DNA of 38,464 nt, taken from the NCBI GenBank assembly GCA_009746045.1, contig RPFO01001806.1, forward strand, positions 7,501 to 45,964. Direction: 5' to 3'. The stretch comes from Mesostigma viride (lineage: Eukaryota; Streptophyta; Mesostigmatophyceae; Mesostigmatales; Mesostigmataceae). How positions within the stretch are numbered: the stretch's first letter is position 1; the number at the start of each line of letters is the position of its first letter. Shown here one piece after another: positions 1 through 10,008 of the stretch. Made by a program: the position numbers and the translations under genes. The notes beneath the pieces were generated by a model, which was given only the letters and a program-made list of their open reading frames with translations, had not been told where the DNA came from and searched no databases.

Positions 1-252
1 GCAGCGCTAAACCCTGTGCGCAGAAATGCCCGCTGCCGCCGCTCCTCGAGGCTCATGGGAACTGCCGATACCCGCCCCGAGACGCCCAAGATCGGTAACG
101 GGGTGGACAGGCAGAAGGACCACAGGCTGGTGGCCGGCAGGTACAGCGAGGAGAGGAACACTCCTTCGTTGTAGGTGAAGTTCTGGTAGATGGGGAAGTA
201 ACAGTTCCCCTCTGTGTCGTGTCGCATGATCTCGGCTGAGCATTTGTCGACC
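1..252 (-). CDS. Exon of probable membrane/extracellular protein (third visible exon, runs off window)
   Basis: On the minus strand this stretch is open to the window edge. It is preceded by a good acceptor (CCAG, AG at 254-253). It starts with one base that completes the split AAG codon left by the exon at 884-987, so the reading continues in frame as VCK-VDKCSAEIMRHD. The peptide has spaced cysteines, an N-glycosylation-like site (QNFTYN) and a long hydrophobic/aromatic stretch. This fits the lumenal or extracellular domain of a membrane protein. It probably belongs to the same gene as the exons at 884-987 and 3889-4173. A polycystin/TRP-type channel is possible because of the N-terminal exon, but no signature motif was seen here. 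Confidence 0.5.
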
Positions 253-460
253 CTGGTTTGGCACACAAGGGAGAGGGAGAGGAAACAAGAGAGGAAACAC
301 AATATTACAGTGTGGAAAAGAGCGAAACAGGTGTGACATCAGCCGAGCACTTGTCGGCCCTGGTTTGGCACCGAGGGAGAGGAAGAGAAAGGCGGCATAG
401 TAGCATGGAAAAAGCACGAAACGTGTATGACCTCAGCCAAGTACTTATCCGCACACAACG
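231..460. repeat. Degenerate tandem duplication around a 3' splice site
   Basis: The motif C(T/C)GAGCA(T/C)TTGTCG(A/G)CCCTGG appears at about 235 and 341, with a decayed third copy near 438 (periods about 106 and 97 bp). Each of the first two copies carries the acceptor and the first bases of the exon at 1-252. The intervening DNA is purine-rich (GGGAGAGG runs). The real acceptor cannot be chosen from sequence alone; the copy at 253-254 joins the exon body directly. Confidence 0.55.
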
Positions 461-681
461 CCAACGCGGGTAGCGGAGAAACGCGGCTGCTCACATGCCC
501 ACGTGGGAACACAAAGGAGGGCACACAGCAGAAAGGGCCTAAATATTGCCCAAATAATGACGCTAGATTATCAGGGACATGATTTTTGTTTGATTCAGTT
601 TGTTCTCTTGTAATGTGCTGAGCCACTCAACAATACTACCTGGCAGGCAACACGAGCAGCAGCTCATCCTCACAAGCAGCA
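461..681. other. Intronic stretch, nothing recognised
   Basis: Mixed-composition DNA between the duplicated acceptor region and the 46-bp array. No supported coding sequence or RNA gene was seen. It is treated as intron of the minus-strand gene. Confidence 0.4.
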
Positions 682-911
682 GATGAGAAGGTTGCTTACT
701 TGCACACGTTCCAAAACGACTCCCGCCGATGAGAAGGTTGCTTACTTGCACACGTTCCAAAACGACTCCTGCCGATGAGAAGGTTGCTTACTTGCACACG
801 TTCCAAAACGATTCCTGCCGATGAGAAGGTTGCTTACTTGCACACGTTCCAAAACGATTCCTGCCGATGAGAAGGTTGCTTACTTGCACACGTTCCAAAA
901 CGACTCCTGCC
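682..911. repeat. 46-bp tandem array, five copies, each carrying a mini-exon-like unit
   Basis: Exact-period copies begin at 682, 728, 774, 820 and 866. They differ by single bases such as GACTCC/GATTCC. Read on the minus strand, each copy has CGGCAG followed by 23 nt and then GTAAGC. So the 3' end of the exon at 884-987, its donor and an acceptor-like AG are all repeated. The array starts inside coding sequence and runs into the intron. Confidence 0.9.
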
Positions 912-987
912 GCGCCAGCACTTTCTGGAACTTGTAGGAGAGGTCGACCGAGACCTTCATGAGGTCGGCGCGCCAGCCGCAGTCCTC
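884..987 (-). CDS. Internal exon of the minus-strand membrane protein gene
   Basis: A 104-nt exon with acceptor CCAG (AG at 989-988) and donor GTAAG (GT at 883-882). It encodes a cysteine- and tryptophan-containing segment (EDCGWRADLMKVSVDLSYKF, then a stretch ending FWNVCK). It enters in phase 0, matching the donor of the exon at 3889-4173, and leaves in phase 2, matching the exon at 1-252. Its last 23 nt plus donor are repeated four more times downstream in the 46-bp array. Family not firmly recognised. Confidence 0.55.
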
Positions 988-1020
988 CTGGCATCCGCAG
1001 CATCGCCACGCCACCCGCGT

Positions 1021-1200
1021 GGACAGCACATACACAAGCATAAACACAAGCGCAGGCGCAAGCGCAAATGCAAGCATAAACACAAGCGCAGATGCAAGCA
1101 CAAACACAAGCGCAGATGCAAGAATAACATAAGCGCACACGCAAGCATAAATGCTTGCGCAGAGACAAGCATAAACACAAGCGCAGATACAGGGGGAAGA
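1021..1200. repeat. Minisatellite, about 24-bp GCAAGCATAAACACAAGCGC-type unit
   Basis: Degenerate repeats built from ACAAGCGCAGATGCAAGCA and AAGCATAAACACAAGCGC cover this stretch. They make long but meaningless open frames on both strands. It lies in the large intron upstream of the exon at 884-987. Confidence 0.8.
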
Positions 1201-1322
1201 CGATGAACGTGTATAGTACAGGCGCAAGCACGTAGACAGAGGACGCAGCCTTGCACCTACGCACATACGCACTATACAAGACACTTGCACATGCAATACA
1301 GAAACACACAGGCACCAGAGCA

Positions 1323-1365
1323 AACACACACACACACACACTCTCTCTGTCTGTCTGTCTCTCTG

Positions 1366-1409
<44 letters not shown>

Positions 1410-1453
1410 TGTCTCTCTCTGTCTCTCTCTGTCTCTCTCTCTGTCTCTATCTG

Positions 1454-1484
<31 letters not shown>

Positions 1485-1600
1485 TACACACCCACACCCA
1501 CACCCACACGCACGCACACACCCACACCCACACACACGCGCGCACACACACACGCACACACACGCACGCACGCACACACACGTGCAAATGCAGACACAAC
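1323..1600. repeat. Compound microsatellite (CA)n-(CTGT/CT)n-(CA)n
   Basis: A CA run is followed by more than 120 bp of CTCTCTGT repeats, then CACACACC and CACGCACA repeats. The plus strand is pyrimidine-rich in the middle. All overlapping open frames are low-complexity artefacts. Confidence 0.95.
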
Positions 1601-1772
1601 ACGCATGCCCAGCACAAAGGCGCGAGCATGAAGGACCCCAGGATTACTGGAGTAATGCAAGTAGTATGACCTGCTAGGGGTGGCCCGCTATGCGTGGTAT
1701 CAGTGCGCAAGAATGATATTAGATATAGACCACACAGAACCTGACGCCTAGCTTGATTATCAGCACATGCGT

Positions 1773-1871
1773 TTGCAAGTCGTTTCTAACAGGTTGCCGT
1801 AACCACCTTATTCGTAACCACCTTGTTCCTAACAGGTTGACGTAGCGGCAACCTGTTAGAAACAACTTGCA
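1773..1871. repeat. Hairpin with about 26-bp stem
   Basis: TGCAAGTCGTTTCTAACAGG at the left pairs with its near-exact reverse complement ending at 1871 (one mismatch). The stem carries on through TTGCCG, and the loop is about 45 nt. A further CTAACAGGTTG copy sits in the loop. It is probably a MITE remnant. Confidence 0.6.
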
Positions 1872-2910
1872 GACGGATGCGTTGATGATCACGCCAGGCA
1901 TCAGGTTCTGGTGCGGTGGCAAATCCCATGACCAGTGGCAGAGATCGTAGAAGGGCCAATAATATGCACTCCTTTCTATTCAAGCACAGTTGTTAATGCC
2001 TATTTGTGTGGTGCCTCGGTAGATACTGCACATTGCCCATGGACCCATGCACCTGCACTTGCAGTGTGTGCGGCTCAGGCACTATAGTGTACTGCATTGA
2101 TGTCAAAGGAACAGCTCATTGAACCCTGTGCACACAGCAACCATGTTTGACCCCCGACACCATAAGCTTGATTGTAACAACCAGCGACCGCAACCGGCAA
2201 CGCTGTCAGATAGGCAATGAATCATGATAACAGGCATCCAAAACAGCTGCAGCAACGGCCCAGGTAAAGAAAGCATCACTTGGTCGTGTTTAGCAGCAAT
2301 AGACTTGCCTAGTACCTGGCGTCTGCACGTACCTGGCACCCGCACACTAGCAGCTATACCATGGTCCGGATTCTCCCGATTTCTGGCCTGCGCTGGTTGT
2401 CTCCTTGATACTAGCACCTGGCACCTTCAGCGGCCGTAGCCCGGGACCTCTCGCTGTGCAGAAGGCATCTGGCTATCAATGTCTATCAATAAGTAGATCT
2501 ATTGCAAGGGTCTTATTACCTGGCACCCGAAACGGCCGTATCCGGGCCTCTCCAGGCCATCACATATGGAGTTGCCGCATCGGGAGTCCACCCTGCGCGC
2601 ACGAGGGTGGATGAAAAAATAAAAGGTGAAGTGATGTGATGGGTCGAGGAGAAGCGATGCGCGTGCTGAGGTGTGACAGCATAGAAGAGGCGAGGTGAAG
2701 GGACAGGGTGAGATGAACTCATGCCCAAATTGAGGCGATAGGCTGATCGAGTGACATGGTGGGTGAGTTGGAGGGATGGGCGCATTGTGGCGACAAGGTG
2801 TAAGGAATGGCAGCGGATGCGAGTGGACACGGGAGTGGGGCGCTCAGCTGGGAGTAAGTGTCCACATGGGGGCGATGAGTGTGTTATGTGCGTGACTGTG
2901 TGTGAGCGCG
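1872..2910. other. Non-coding intronic/intergenic stretch
   Basis: No convincing gene. Between 2300 and 2560 the string TACCTGGCACCCG and relatives recur several times near CGGCCGTA, which suggests a decayed dispersed repeat. From 2620 the plus strand becomes purine-rich (GAGGCGAGGTGAAGGGAC). Confidence 0.4.
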
Positions 2911-3004
2911 TGTATGAGAGAGGGAGAGGGGGGGGGGGGGAAGGGGGCGGGCGGGGAGGGAGGGAGGGAGGGAGAGAGAGGGAGAGAGGGAGAGGGAGCG
3001 TGAA
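2911..3004. repeat. Polypurine G-rich tract
   Basis: The plus strand is almost pure G/A, with a run of about 12 G, GGGCGGGCGGGG and repeated GGGAGGGAGGGA, followed by GAGAGAGGGAGAG. It could form G-quadruplex or triplex DNA. It lies in the big intron of the minus-strand gene. Confidence 0.85.
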
Positions 3005-3888
3005 GGGTGCGGGGGCGGGGGAAAGGATATGTAAATCCATGCCCCAAGTGGCGCATACACCCAAGTCTTTTGATGGTCCAAACAAAAAGCATGTTTACAG
3101 GGAACCATTCCGGATGACTTCAATAGATCAATTAGAAATCTCACTGAGCTATAGAGACTATGCCAACACCCAGGTAGGGGTATCTGACTATAGACTATCT
3201 GACTGCTACCCCTTATCTCCCGCCTGAGCTACAAACACTCTGACCTAATGTGCAACTTAGCTGACTCCGAATATCAGCATGTCTCCCGCAGGGGAACCCA
3301 GGTCATAATGTTGCACCAGAATTTTAGTCCTCTGTGCATGTGACATTAAGTGAGTAACACTTCTTGGGTACGCCGCACGCCCATTCTTTCATGCAGTTGC
3401 ATGCAGCGGGTCACATCTCCGTGCGTCGCTTAACGTCTAACCTTCCGGGCGTCAGTAACGCCTCACAATTGTATGGATGGTGCCACGTTCACATTAAGAA
3501 TCCTCGGTGCTGCTTACCAGACAGTGGCGAGGGAGTTCCGCTGCGATCAAACGGCACAGTGAAAGGAATACAAGCGGTTACGGACACCAGCAGAGACAAA
3601 TAAGGGGATGCAGTCATTACCGGTTTGTCCATCAGCCACTGAAGCAGGCATGCCAGGGTGAAAGAGATAGGTCGGTAGATGAGCAACGCACATGCTAATG
3701 CACCCGCACGTGCACGTCTAATGCAAATCGTATTGCACTCATATCAGCACCCTTGTTGCATTCGAAGCATACACTTTGGTTTTGCCCGCTATTTAATTTC
3801 GAGGACAAGACCTGTGCCGTATATTGGACAATGCATGATCTTATCCACATTGATATCAAATTATGAGATGTCAATGCTAGCTGCGTAC
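3005..3888. other. Probable intron, no gene seen
   Basis: AT-balanced sequence between the polypurine tract and the donor at 3888-3887. Only short open frames without recognisable composition occur. Confidence 0.4.
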
Positions 3889-4173
3889 CATCCATTTGTT
3901 AATGTCGGACATTTGGAAGGTGCGCGCCTCGGGCGTGAACTGCAGGAAGCTCTCCCCCAGGTTGTACGTGAGGAAAGATATTCGCTGGTGGTAGAGGAGC
4001 ACTACGTAGTACACGTAAAACAAAGTGAACGAGATTAAGTATTTGAACCCCCGCCGGCTGCTGAGCACTCGGGCATATCTAAATTTAAGGTCCTGTAAAA
4101 TGCGTTCCGACTCCTCCTCCGTGGCCTCCCGAATAGGCGGGCCCGTCTCCTGGCCTTTCCCTTCTGGCCTCAT
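3889..4173 (-). CDS. N-terminal-side exon of a probable polytopic membrane protein (polycystin/TRP-like, tentative)
   Basis: The exon encodes a charged cytosolic stretch (EEESERILQDLKFRYARVLS), then a basic SRRGFKYL and a strongly hydrophobic aromatic segment (ISFTLFYVYYVVLLYH) that should span the membrane. A post-membrane segment follows, ending SDINKWM at donor GTACGC (GT at 3888-3887). This order resembles the first transmembrane segment and start of the extracellular domain in polycystin-2-like channels. That is resemblance only. The 5' boundary is uncertain: CCAG just before GAGACGGGC is a plausible acceptor, or translation may begin at the ATG at 4173. The phase-0 donor matches the exon at 884-987. 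Confidence 0.45.
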
Positions 4174-4558
4174 GTCCAGGAGTGCAGCTTAGAAATAGCA
4201 ATGTGGAAGGGCGATACCGGTTTGCATCTAGCTAGTGCATGCGAACCGTTCGAGTACAATCATGTCGAACTCGAAATACTTGAAAGACCACCCCGAATAA
4301 TTCACAAAGCTGTAACGCTATCTGCCCGCCACACTGAAAATGCGACGACATGGTTGATGATGAATTCCGGCCATGTTGTCCGAGGAATGGACAGAGAAAC
4401 GTCGCAATCACAAAATCTCCGGATGTTCACGCAAATTCCGTTTCGAGCAAATGAAAGGGAGAAAAATGTGCTGTTACTTTGACCGTCGCTTCCTCCCTAA
4501 TCTAACCTGACGTCCACGCTTGCGGCAACGCAGCGCTGTCGACTTTATTACTGAAATT
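4174..4558. other. Stretch upstream of the membrane-protein exon, nothing recognised
   Basis: No supported feature. It may hold the 5' part or promoter of the minus-strand gene. Confidence 0.3.
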
Positions 4559-4563
4559 ACTAA

Positions 4564-5026
4564 ATACCGTAGTGGCTATAAACTATTTACGAATAATTAT
4601 ATTTCCGAGGGTTTTTGGTCCCGGATTTCCTGTTTCCGAGGGTTTTCCATCCCGGTTTTGCACATTTCCGTGGCCTGGGCCCCGTTTGTGCCAAACGCTA
4701 GTACTAGGCCATTGGCTTAGCCATGGCAAAAATGCGCGAGGCAAAACTGCTTTGGCCACTTGGGAGTCTGCCTTTTCAATCAGGCTATTCACAGTTGGCG
4801 CCGAATCCTCGAGACCGGATTGGTCCACCACGAAAAAGTAGGCTCGAGGCCATGTGATGCGCGGCAAAACGCTGCGCGGCGCGGCGCGATGCTGGAAACG
4901 CCAGCGCGGCGCCCCAAGCGTACCCCGGGTTTCATGATTTCCGGGCCAAAATGAACCCGGATTTCGAGCATTTTCGGGGGGGTATTCGTAAACATTATTC
5001 GTAAATAGTTGATAGCCACTACGGTA
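4564..5026. mobile_element. MITE of about 460 bp with terminal inverted repeats
   Basis: The left end TACCGTAGTGGCTATAAACT is repeated inverted at the right end (AGTTGATAGCCACTACGGTA), and the complementarity continues for about 35 bp (ATTTACGAATAAT). The element is flanked by a direct repeat ACTAA (4559-4563 and 5027-5031), a plausible 5-bp target duplication. The interior is GC-rich with TTTCCGAGGGTTTT repeats and no transposase. It is non-autonomous. Confidence 0.75.
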
Positions 5027-5031
5027 ACTAA

Positions 5032-6911
5032 TATATCTTACTGTTAGAACTAATTAATAGATTAGCCATGGCGCCTTGTGCGGTAACAAGATTCGCCACG
5101 GAGGTAGGTACTGACAGTCCTGATGAGTCCGACACTGGGCGCACGTTTCTCGATAGACCTTTTCGTAGGTTGCGGGCTTGCGGCATGAAATCTCGAATAC
5201 CGGAGTCCGGAAGCGCTCGAATACCCGAAGTCCGGATTCCGGAACTAGGGAATGCAAACTGGTAATAATGCGCGTGATGTGACTACAAAGCACAAACCAA
5301 GACGGATTGATTGGCGGGAATCTGGACATAACGGTCTACTCTGCCTTCACTTTTTTTTCGGGGAAATGGGTATATTTTATTAGCCAATTATGGACCAAAG
5401 AGGTGAGAGGGGACATGAGTATCAGCGAATCCTAAATGAAGGCCTTTTTTAAGCTCTTCTGGCAAGCGCTGAGCCGCCGACAGGCGACAGCCGAACCCAC
5501 GCCACGAATTTTCAGCATGATTGTTGATTGTTGTTCTTCTTGCCATGCACCCTCCGTACCTTGAAAGTACGAGCTCGTAGTATTTGATGTGAGGTCTATC
5601 CTGGAGTATCTTGGCCTATCTACGTGGCAGCGTACAGGCTTACTTAATGTTAATGCTGACGCTCGCAATCGTGCCCACGTGAGGATGGCAAACGCAAGGC
5701 AAACGTTTAACATAAAAGCCGGGGAAAACCAGTCTGACGATGCAAGGTACACTGCCGGTATGCCCCCATAGCCCTGATTGGGCCAGTACTGTCCTGTGAA
5801 TTTTTTTGGGTACGATACTGTGGTGGAGACGTGGTGGAGATATTTTTTTTTTGAGACTATATATATCTTTGGCCTTTGCCTATCTTTGCATTACTGATCC
5901 TATAAAGTACTGACATTCTTTCCCAGATTACCGAATGCTGCGAATTTGTAATTTGAAGGCAGTTAATTACGTTGTGAGGTGGGTCTGGCGGGAGCCGTCG
6001 CTACTACTCGTTCACTTTTTACTCACTAATCAGCGCCCGTAATTTTACACTCGCCATTGGTAATGCTAAGTTATAATTACAGCGGACCACCTGGTTTAAT
6101 TTCATAGAAATTAAGACGCCCTGACGTAAGTTACGTGACTGGTGTACGTATGTTAGCTCGTCGTGCTCTTGCAGTCCTGGTTATACTACACGGCCTTTTT
6201 GGAGGGACTTTGGCAACGCCGTGTTGTATAACGCTTTTGTGCGTAGATGCCCGCCGGGAGGGGTAGATTGGGACCGACAACTGCCGAGGTGTGTCGCCGC
6301 AACCCCTGTGGGCGGGGATACACGCGAAGATTGACCTAATCGAGCACAAAAAGGAGGGGTAAATGGGCTTACTGGCTGCAGGTAAGCAAATACCAAGCCG
6401 TATGCGCGCTTTTTAGGAAGTCTTTTACCTCAGTGATAGTGGTGTGCTTTTTAGTTGTTGTGTGTACCGTTTGGTTGAGAAGGACCATGCTGAGAAGGGG
6501 TGGGCCTAGCGAAATTTAGTTGTCGTCAATTTCGCTTAGGTAGTATATGTCGCCGCCATGCGATTATTATCACCACAGCATATTGCGATGAGCATCGCGT
6601 CCTTCTTGCGGAGCCTGGCAAATTGTTGGCAAATCGTTTGGTTTGCAAACTTGTTATTCTAGCTGGCTGAGCGGGCTTGTACGACGAGGTGTGCAGCGGC
6701 GACTTGCAAATACAACTCGAATACGAGATACGATTCTTATATAAGCTCATGAGCTGCATTCATTTGTTGTTGCACTTGCCTGCCAACCAATCTGGTGCAC
6801 GACGTGACGATTGCTGCCGCAGGAGGCCCTTAATCGTTATCAGACACGGTAGCCAGTACGCCATGATGCAGGACCAGGGTCATAACCCTTAACAGCAAGG
6901 CGAATTCACCC
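5032..6911. other. Intergenic region without a supported gene
   Basis: Mostly AT-rich DNA with short open frames only. A small inverted motif (CCGGAGTCCGG ... CCGGATTCCGG) lies at 5200-5245. The final 300 bp upstream of 6912 should contain the promoter of the LRR gene, but no clear TATA element was identified. Confidence 0.4.
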
Positions 6912-9875
6912 ATGATCCAAACAGGGTCCTCACCCGCACCAGCTCTCGCTTGCAGATGTCACAACCCCATTGTCGGGGGGGGGAGCTCCTTCCCCGCCGC
7001 CCCCGCTGTCCCCTCCCCCACCGCCCCCACCCCCGTGCTCCAAGACGTAATCGCCACGCCGGGCGTCGGCGCACTGCTGATGTCAGCGCTGGAGCCGCGC
7101 GAGCGCCTGCGCTTGCGCCACCTGTCCCGCGCCTTCCGGCGAGCGGTCGACGAGTCGCTGATGACGCAGGGGCGCCTGGCAGGGACCGATGTGGTCATGC
7201 TGCGCAGCCACGGCACCAGTGGCATTGATGCCATGGGCAAAGGGAGGAACGACGGTGGGGGGATGGCTGCGGTGGGCGGCGGTCGCGGCAGCAACGACGG
7301 CGGTAGTGGCGGCGATGCCGCTGTTCTTAATTGCGCCACGAAGCGTGATGACGGCGCCAGACACGGTGGGGACCCTGCGGGCACTAGCAGCAGCGCAACC
7401 AATGCGACGGGTGCCCATGCTGCTGCTGCTGCCGCCGCCCATGCTGCTGCCGTCACCGCTGCTGCTGATGATTTCGGTGATGGTGATGATGATGGCGATG
7501 ATGATGGTGATGATGATGCCCGTTGGAAGCGGCGTTATGTGCACTCCCTCACCTGGGTGCTCTTGCGCTGCCACAACCTGCTCGCTTTTGATGCGTGCGC
7601 GCCGCATGGCACATACGGCGCGCACGGGGCGTGCGGAGATGGGGTCTACGGCGGCTCGTCCACCGAGTATAACCCCCGCAGGGGGACCGGGCACGGCGCC
7701 CCAAGCAGGAATAGCACCACCCGTAGTGGTACAGGTGCCACTCGTAGTACAGCAGGTCTCTCCTCTCGCAGTCCGTCTGATGGTGCCGGTCCAAGTGTCG
7801 ATCCTAGGGCTGGTGCTCTTCGTCTCGATGGTAATGCTGGCAGCGGGGGGGAGCCCGGAGGTCCTGACGGAGCGCTCAACAACACACAACACACAACAAC
7901 ACACGACAGCACACAACAGACTACAACACACGAGTATCCTTGGGGAGCGGATCACAGCGGAGGCACGTCGCCTACACGCCCAAGCGACAGTTGTGCTAGT
8001 AAGAATGGTAGTGTCGATGGCGGCAGTGGCAGCGGCACTGGGCACAGGGGCAGGCTGCCTGGCGGCAGCGCCCAATTCCTCGGCCGCCTCCCGTCCGCAA
8101 GGAACGCCCGCCCACGGCCATCATCCGTCACGCATCGTCCATCATCCGACACGCGTCATCCAGGATCCAGCCCCGTTCAGCCAGGCCCCACGCAGCACCC
8201 ACCTGCCGTTCGGTATGCGGAGGGACGACCGGACAACGTGGCTTCTTCTGCTGCTCCCATCAACGCCCCTCTCCATAAACTCGATGGGCCTAGTCTGACT
8301 GCCCCTGTCCATGCACGCGTGGTACGTAGTTCAACAGCCTCTCTCCATGAGCTTGTGGAGCCTAGTCCGACCGGCCTCCCGAATCCTGCAGCAGTTCAGC
8401 GTTTACAGAGTCGGGTGGTCGAGGCATCGCCAGCCACCCTTGGCCGCATAGAGCGGCGAGTACTTGACGCGTGGCAAGACCTGGCCATCGTGGGCCGCGC
8501 CCTGGCCACCCTAGGCGCCCGCTGCGCCCACCTGAGGCACCTGGGCCTGGCACGCACAGCCACCTCCGACTACGACCTGCGTGCCATCGCCCATGGGTGC
8601 CCCCAGCTGGAGACCATCACCCTGGCAGGGTGCCGGCCGGGCGTGACGGATGACGGGCTGGAGGCGCTCGCGGAGGGCTGCCCGGGGCTGAGGCGGGTCG
8701 ACTTGGCCGGTTGCCGCCGCGTGGGGGACCGGGGCGTGGCTGCGCTAGCGCGCGGTTGCGTGCGGCTGCAGGCCGTGGATGTGACTGGGTGCAGGAACGT
8801 GGGCAACGCCAGCATTATCGCTCTGGCCGAGGGTACCTGGTCCTCGGGGTCGGCGGAGGGGGATCTATCGCAGGGGGAGGGTCACCCATCCCACGTCATG
8901 GTGGGGAACGGTCCATCCGGGGCACAGCATAACTCATGGCATCGCATGGAGGTGGGGAGACGGTCACCGCACGCGGAGCAAAGTTCCTCACTGTCAGCGC
9001 ATAATTCTTCCCCCCTGGTGGAGAGCCGCCAATCATTTAGTCAATCAAGCAGTGAGTACGTTCCTTCTAGATCACTGATGGAGAATCGTTCGTCGCACGC
9101 CATAGCAGAGACGGGTTCTTCACTGGTCGAGCTCAAAGTGGCCGGCTGCGGCCGAGTGACGGATGCCAGCCTCGCATCGCTGGCGGCCTGCTGCCCCTGG
9201 CTCGCATCACTGGACATCTCCGGCGCGCTCGACGTGACGGATGAGGGAATCATGGCGCTGGCACACGGCGCCTGCGCAGGGACCCTGGCGCAGCTCAGGG
9301 TTGCGGGGTGCTTCCTCACGGACGCTGGTTTAAGTGCTCTCATTGAGCGGTCGCCACGGTTGTTCGCGCTGGACTTGGCAGCGTGTGATGGGGTTACGGA
9401 TGCCAGCGTGGCATTGCTGGCGAGGGGGTGTCCGCTGCTGGAGTACTTCAGCGTGGGGGGATGCAGGGACGTCACGGATGCAAGTTTACGGACGGTTGCG
9501 GCGGGCTGCCCCCGGCTGCGCTGCGTCAACCTGGCATGGTGCCGGGGTGTGACAGATGTCACGATGGTAGCACTCGCGGCCGGGTGTCCCGATCTGGACT
9601 ACTTGATCGTGAAGGGCTGTGGGGGGGTGACGGATGTTGGCATTAGGGCGGTCGCGGGGGGCTGCCCCCGGCTGCAGCATCTGGTCGCGGTTGGGTATTC
9701 GGCCAATGTCACCATGGAGACGATTCGGCTGTTGGTGGAGAACTGTAGGGACTTGGAGGAGCTGGAGATCACCGCAAATAACGTGGGCGTGAGCTATGAG
9801 AGCGTGAGGCAGGTGCTCCCAGCCACGTGCGATTTGGTGTGTGCAGGGGGGCCCACTTCAGATGCTTTTCTCTAA
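6912..9875 (+). CDS. F-box-like / cysteine-containing leucine-rich-repeat protein, 987 aa
   Basis: A single-exon gene. Residues about 45-80 (VGALLMSALEPRERLRLRHL) resemble an F-box. Residues about 540-645 and 735-960 contain at least ten LRRs of the AMN1/FBXL type (C-P-x-L-x-x-L-x-L-x-x-C-x-x-V-T-D-x-x-L-x-A-L-A). Proteins of this type usually act as substrate receptors of SCF ubiquitin ligases; the substrate is unknown. The LRR domain is split by a serine-rich spacer of about 90 residues. The N-terminal half (about 100-520) is low-complexity: Gly/Asn, poly-Ala, poly-Asp and a Thr/His/Gln run at about 320-345. These inserts are typical of green-algal genes. The start is the first ATG in frame and may be slightly upstream or downstream of the true one. 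GC content is far above the flanks. Confidence 0.85.
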   Translation: MIQTGSSPAPALACRCHNPIVGGGSSFPAAPAVPSPTAPTPVLQDVIATPGVGALLMSALEPRERLRLRHLSRAFRRAVDESLMTQGRLAGTDVVMLRSHGTSGIDAMGKGRNDGGGMAAVGGGRGSNDGGSGGDAAVLNCATKRDDGARHGGDPAGTSSSATNATGAHAAAAAAAHAAAVTAAADDFGDGDDDGDDDGDDDARWKRRYVHSLTWVLLRCHNLLAFDACAPHGTYGAHGACGDGVYGGSSTEYNPRRGTGHGAPSRNSTTRSGTGATRSTAGLSSRSPSDGAGPSVDPRAGALRLDGNAGSGGEPGGPDGALNNTQHTTTHDSTQQTTTHEYPWGADHSGGTSPTRPSDSCASKNGSVDGGSGSGTGHRGRLPGGSAQFLGRLPSARNARPRPSSVTHRPSSDTRHPGSSPVQPGPTQHPPAVRYAEGRPDNVASSAAPINAPLHKLDGPSLTAPVHARVVRSSTASLHELVEPSPTGLPNPAAVQRLQSRVVEASPATLGRIERRVLDAWQDLAIVGRALATLGARCAHLRHLGLARTATSDYDLRAIAHGCPQLETITLAGCRPGVTDDGLEALAEGCPGLRRVDLAGCRRVGDRGVAALARGCVRLQAVDVTGCRNVGNASIIALAEGTWSSGSAEGDLSQGEGHPSHVMVGNGPSGAQHNSWHRMEVGRRSPHAEQSSSLSAHNSSPLVESRQSFSQSSSEYVPSRSLMENRSSHAIAETGSSLVELKVAGCGRVTDASLASLAACCPWLASLDISGALDVTDEGIMALAHGACAGTLAQLRVAGCFLTDAGLSALIERSPRLFALDLAACDGVTDASVALLARGCPLLEYFSVGGCRDVTDASLRTVAAGCPRLRCVNLAWCRGVTDVTMVALAAGCPDLDYLIVKGCGGVTDVGIRAVAGGCPRLQHLVAVGYSANVTMETIRLLVENCRDLEELEITANNVGVSYESVRQVLPATCDLVCAGGPTSDAFL

Positions 9876-9934
9876 GAATCTCACCGAGTACCAAGCCATG
9901 CGCGGCGTGAGTGGTACCAGTATATTAATTAATA

Positions 9935-9985
9935 AGCAACGAATTTTTGGGCGCCAAAAAATTCGGGCATGTCCCGTCCCCTTAA
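9935..9985 (-). mobile_element. Solo terminal end of the TTAA element family
   Basis: Read on the minus strand this is TTAAGGGGACGGGACATG followed by a GAATTTTTTGGCGCC palindromic core. It matches the type-1 ends of elements A, B and C at 12551, 14465 and 19151. Only about 50 bp remain. Confidence 0.6.
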
Positions 9986-9989
9986 TAAG

Positions 9990-10008
9990 CACGTGACTGC
10001 GTCACGTG
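9990..10008. repeat. CACGTGAC-TGC-GTCACGTG inverted repeat, copy 1
   Basis: A perfect 8-bp inverted repeat with a 3-nt spacer, directly after TTAATAAG. An identical 19-bp copy follows TTAATAGA at 10843-10861. CACGTG is also the G-box/E-box core, but the paired placement at TTAA suggests element ends. Confidence 0.8.

Noticed and set aside
788-1710. Long cysteine/valine- or serine/leucine-rich frames on both strands
   Set aside because: Translations of the minisatellite and CA/CT microsatellites; only the 884-987 part has splice signals and non-repetitive composition.
7083-8075. 330-codon minus-strand frame (and a 369-codon plus-strand frame at 7189-8298) inside the LRR gene
   Set aside because: Shadows of the GC-rich 987-residue gene; repetitive composition, no domain.
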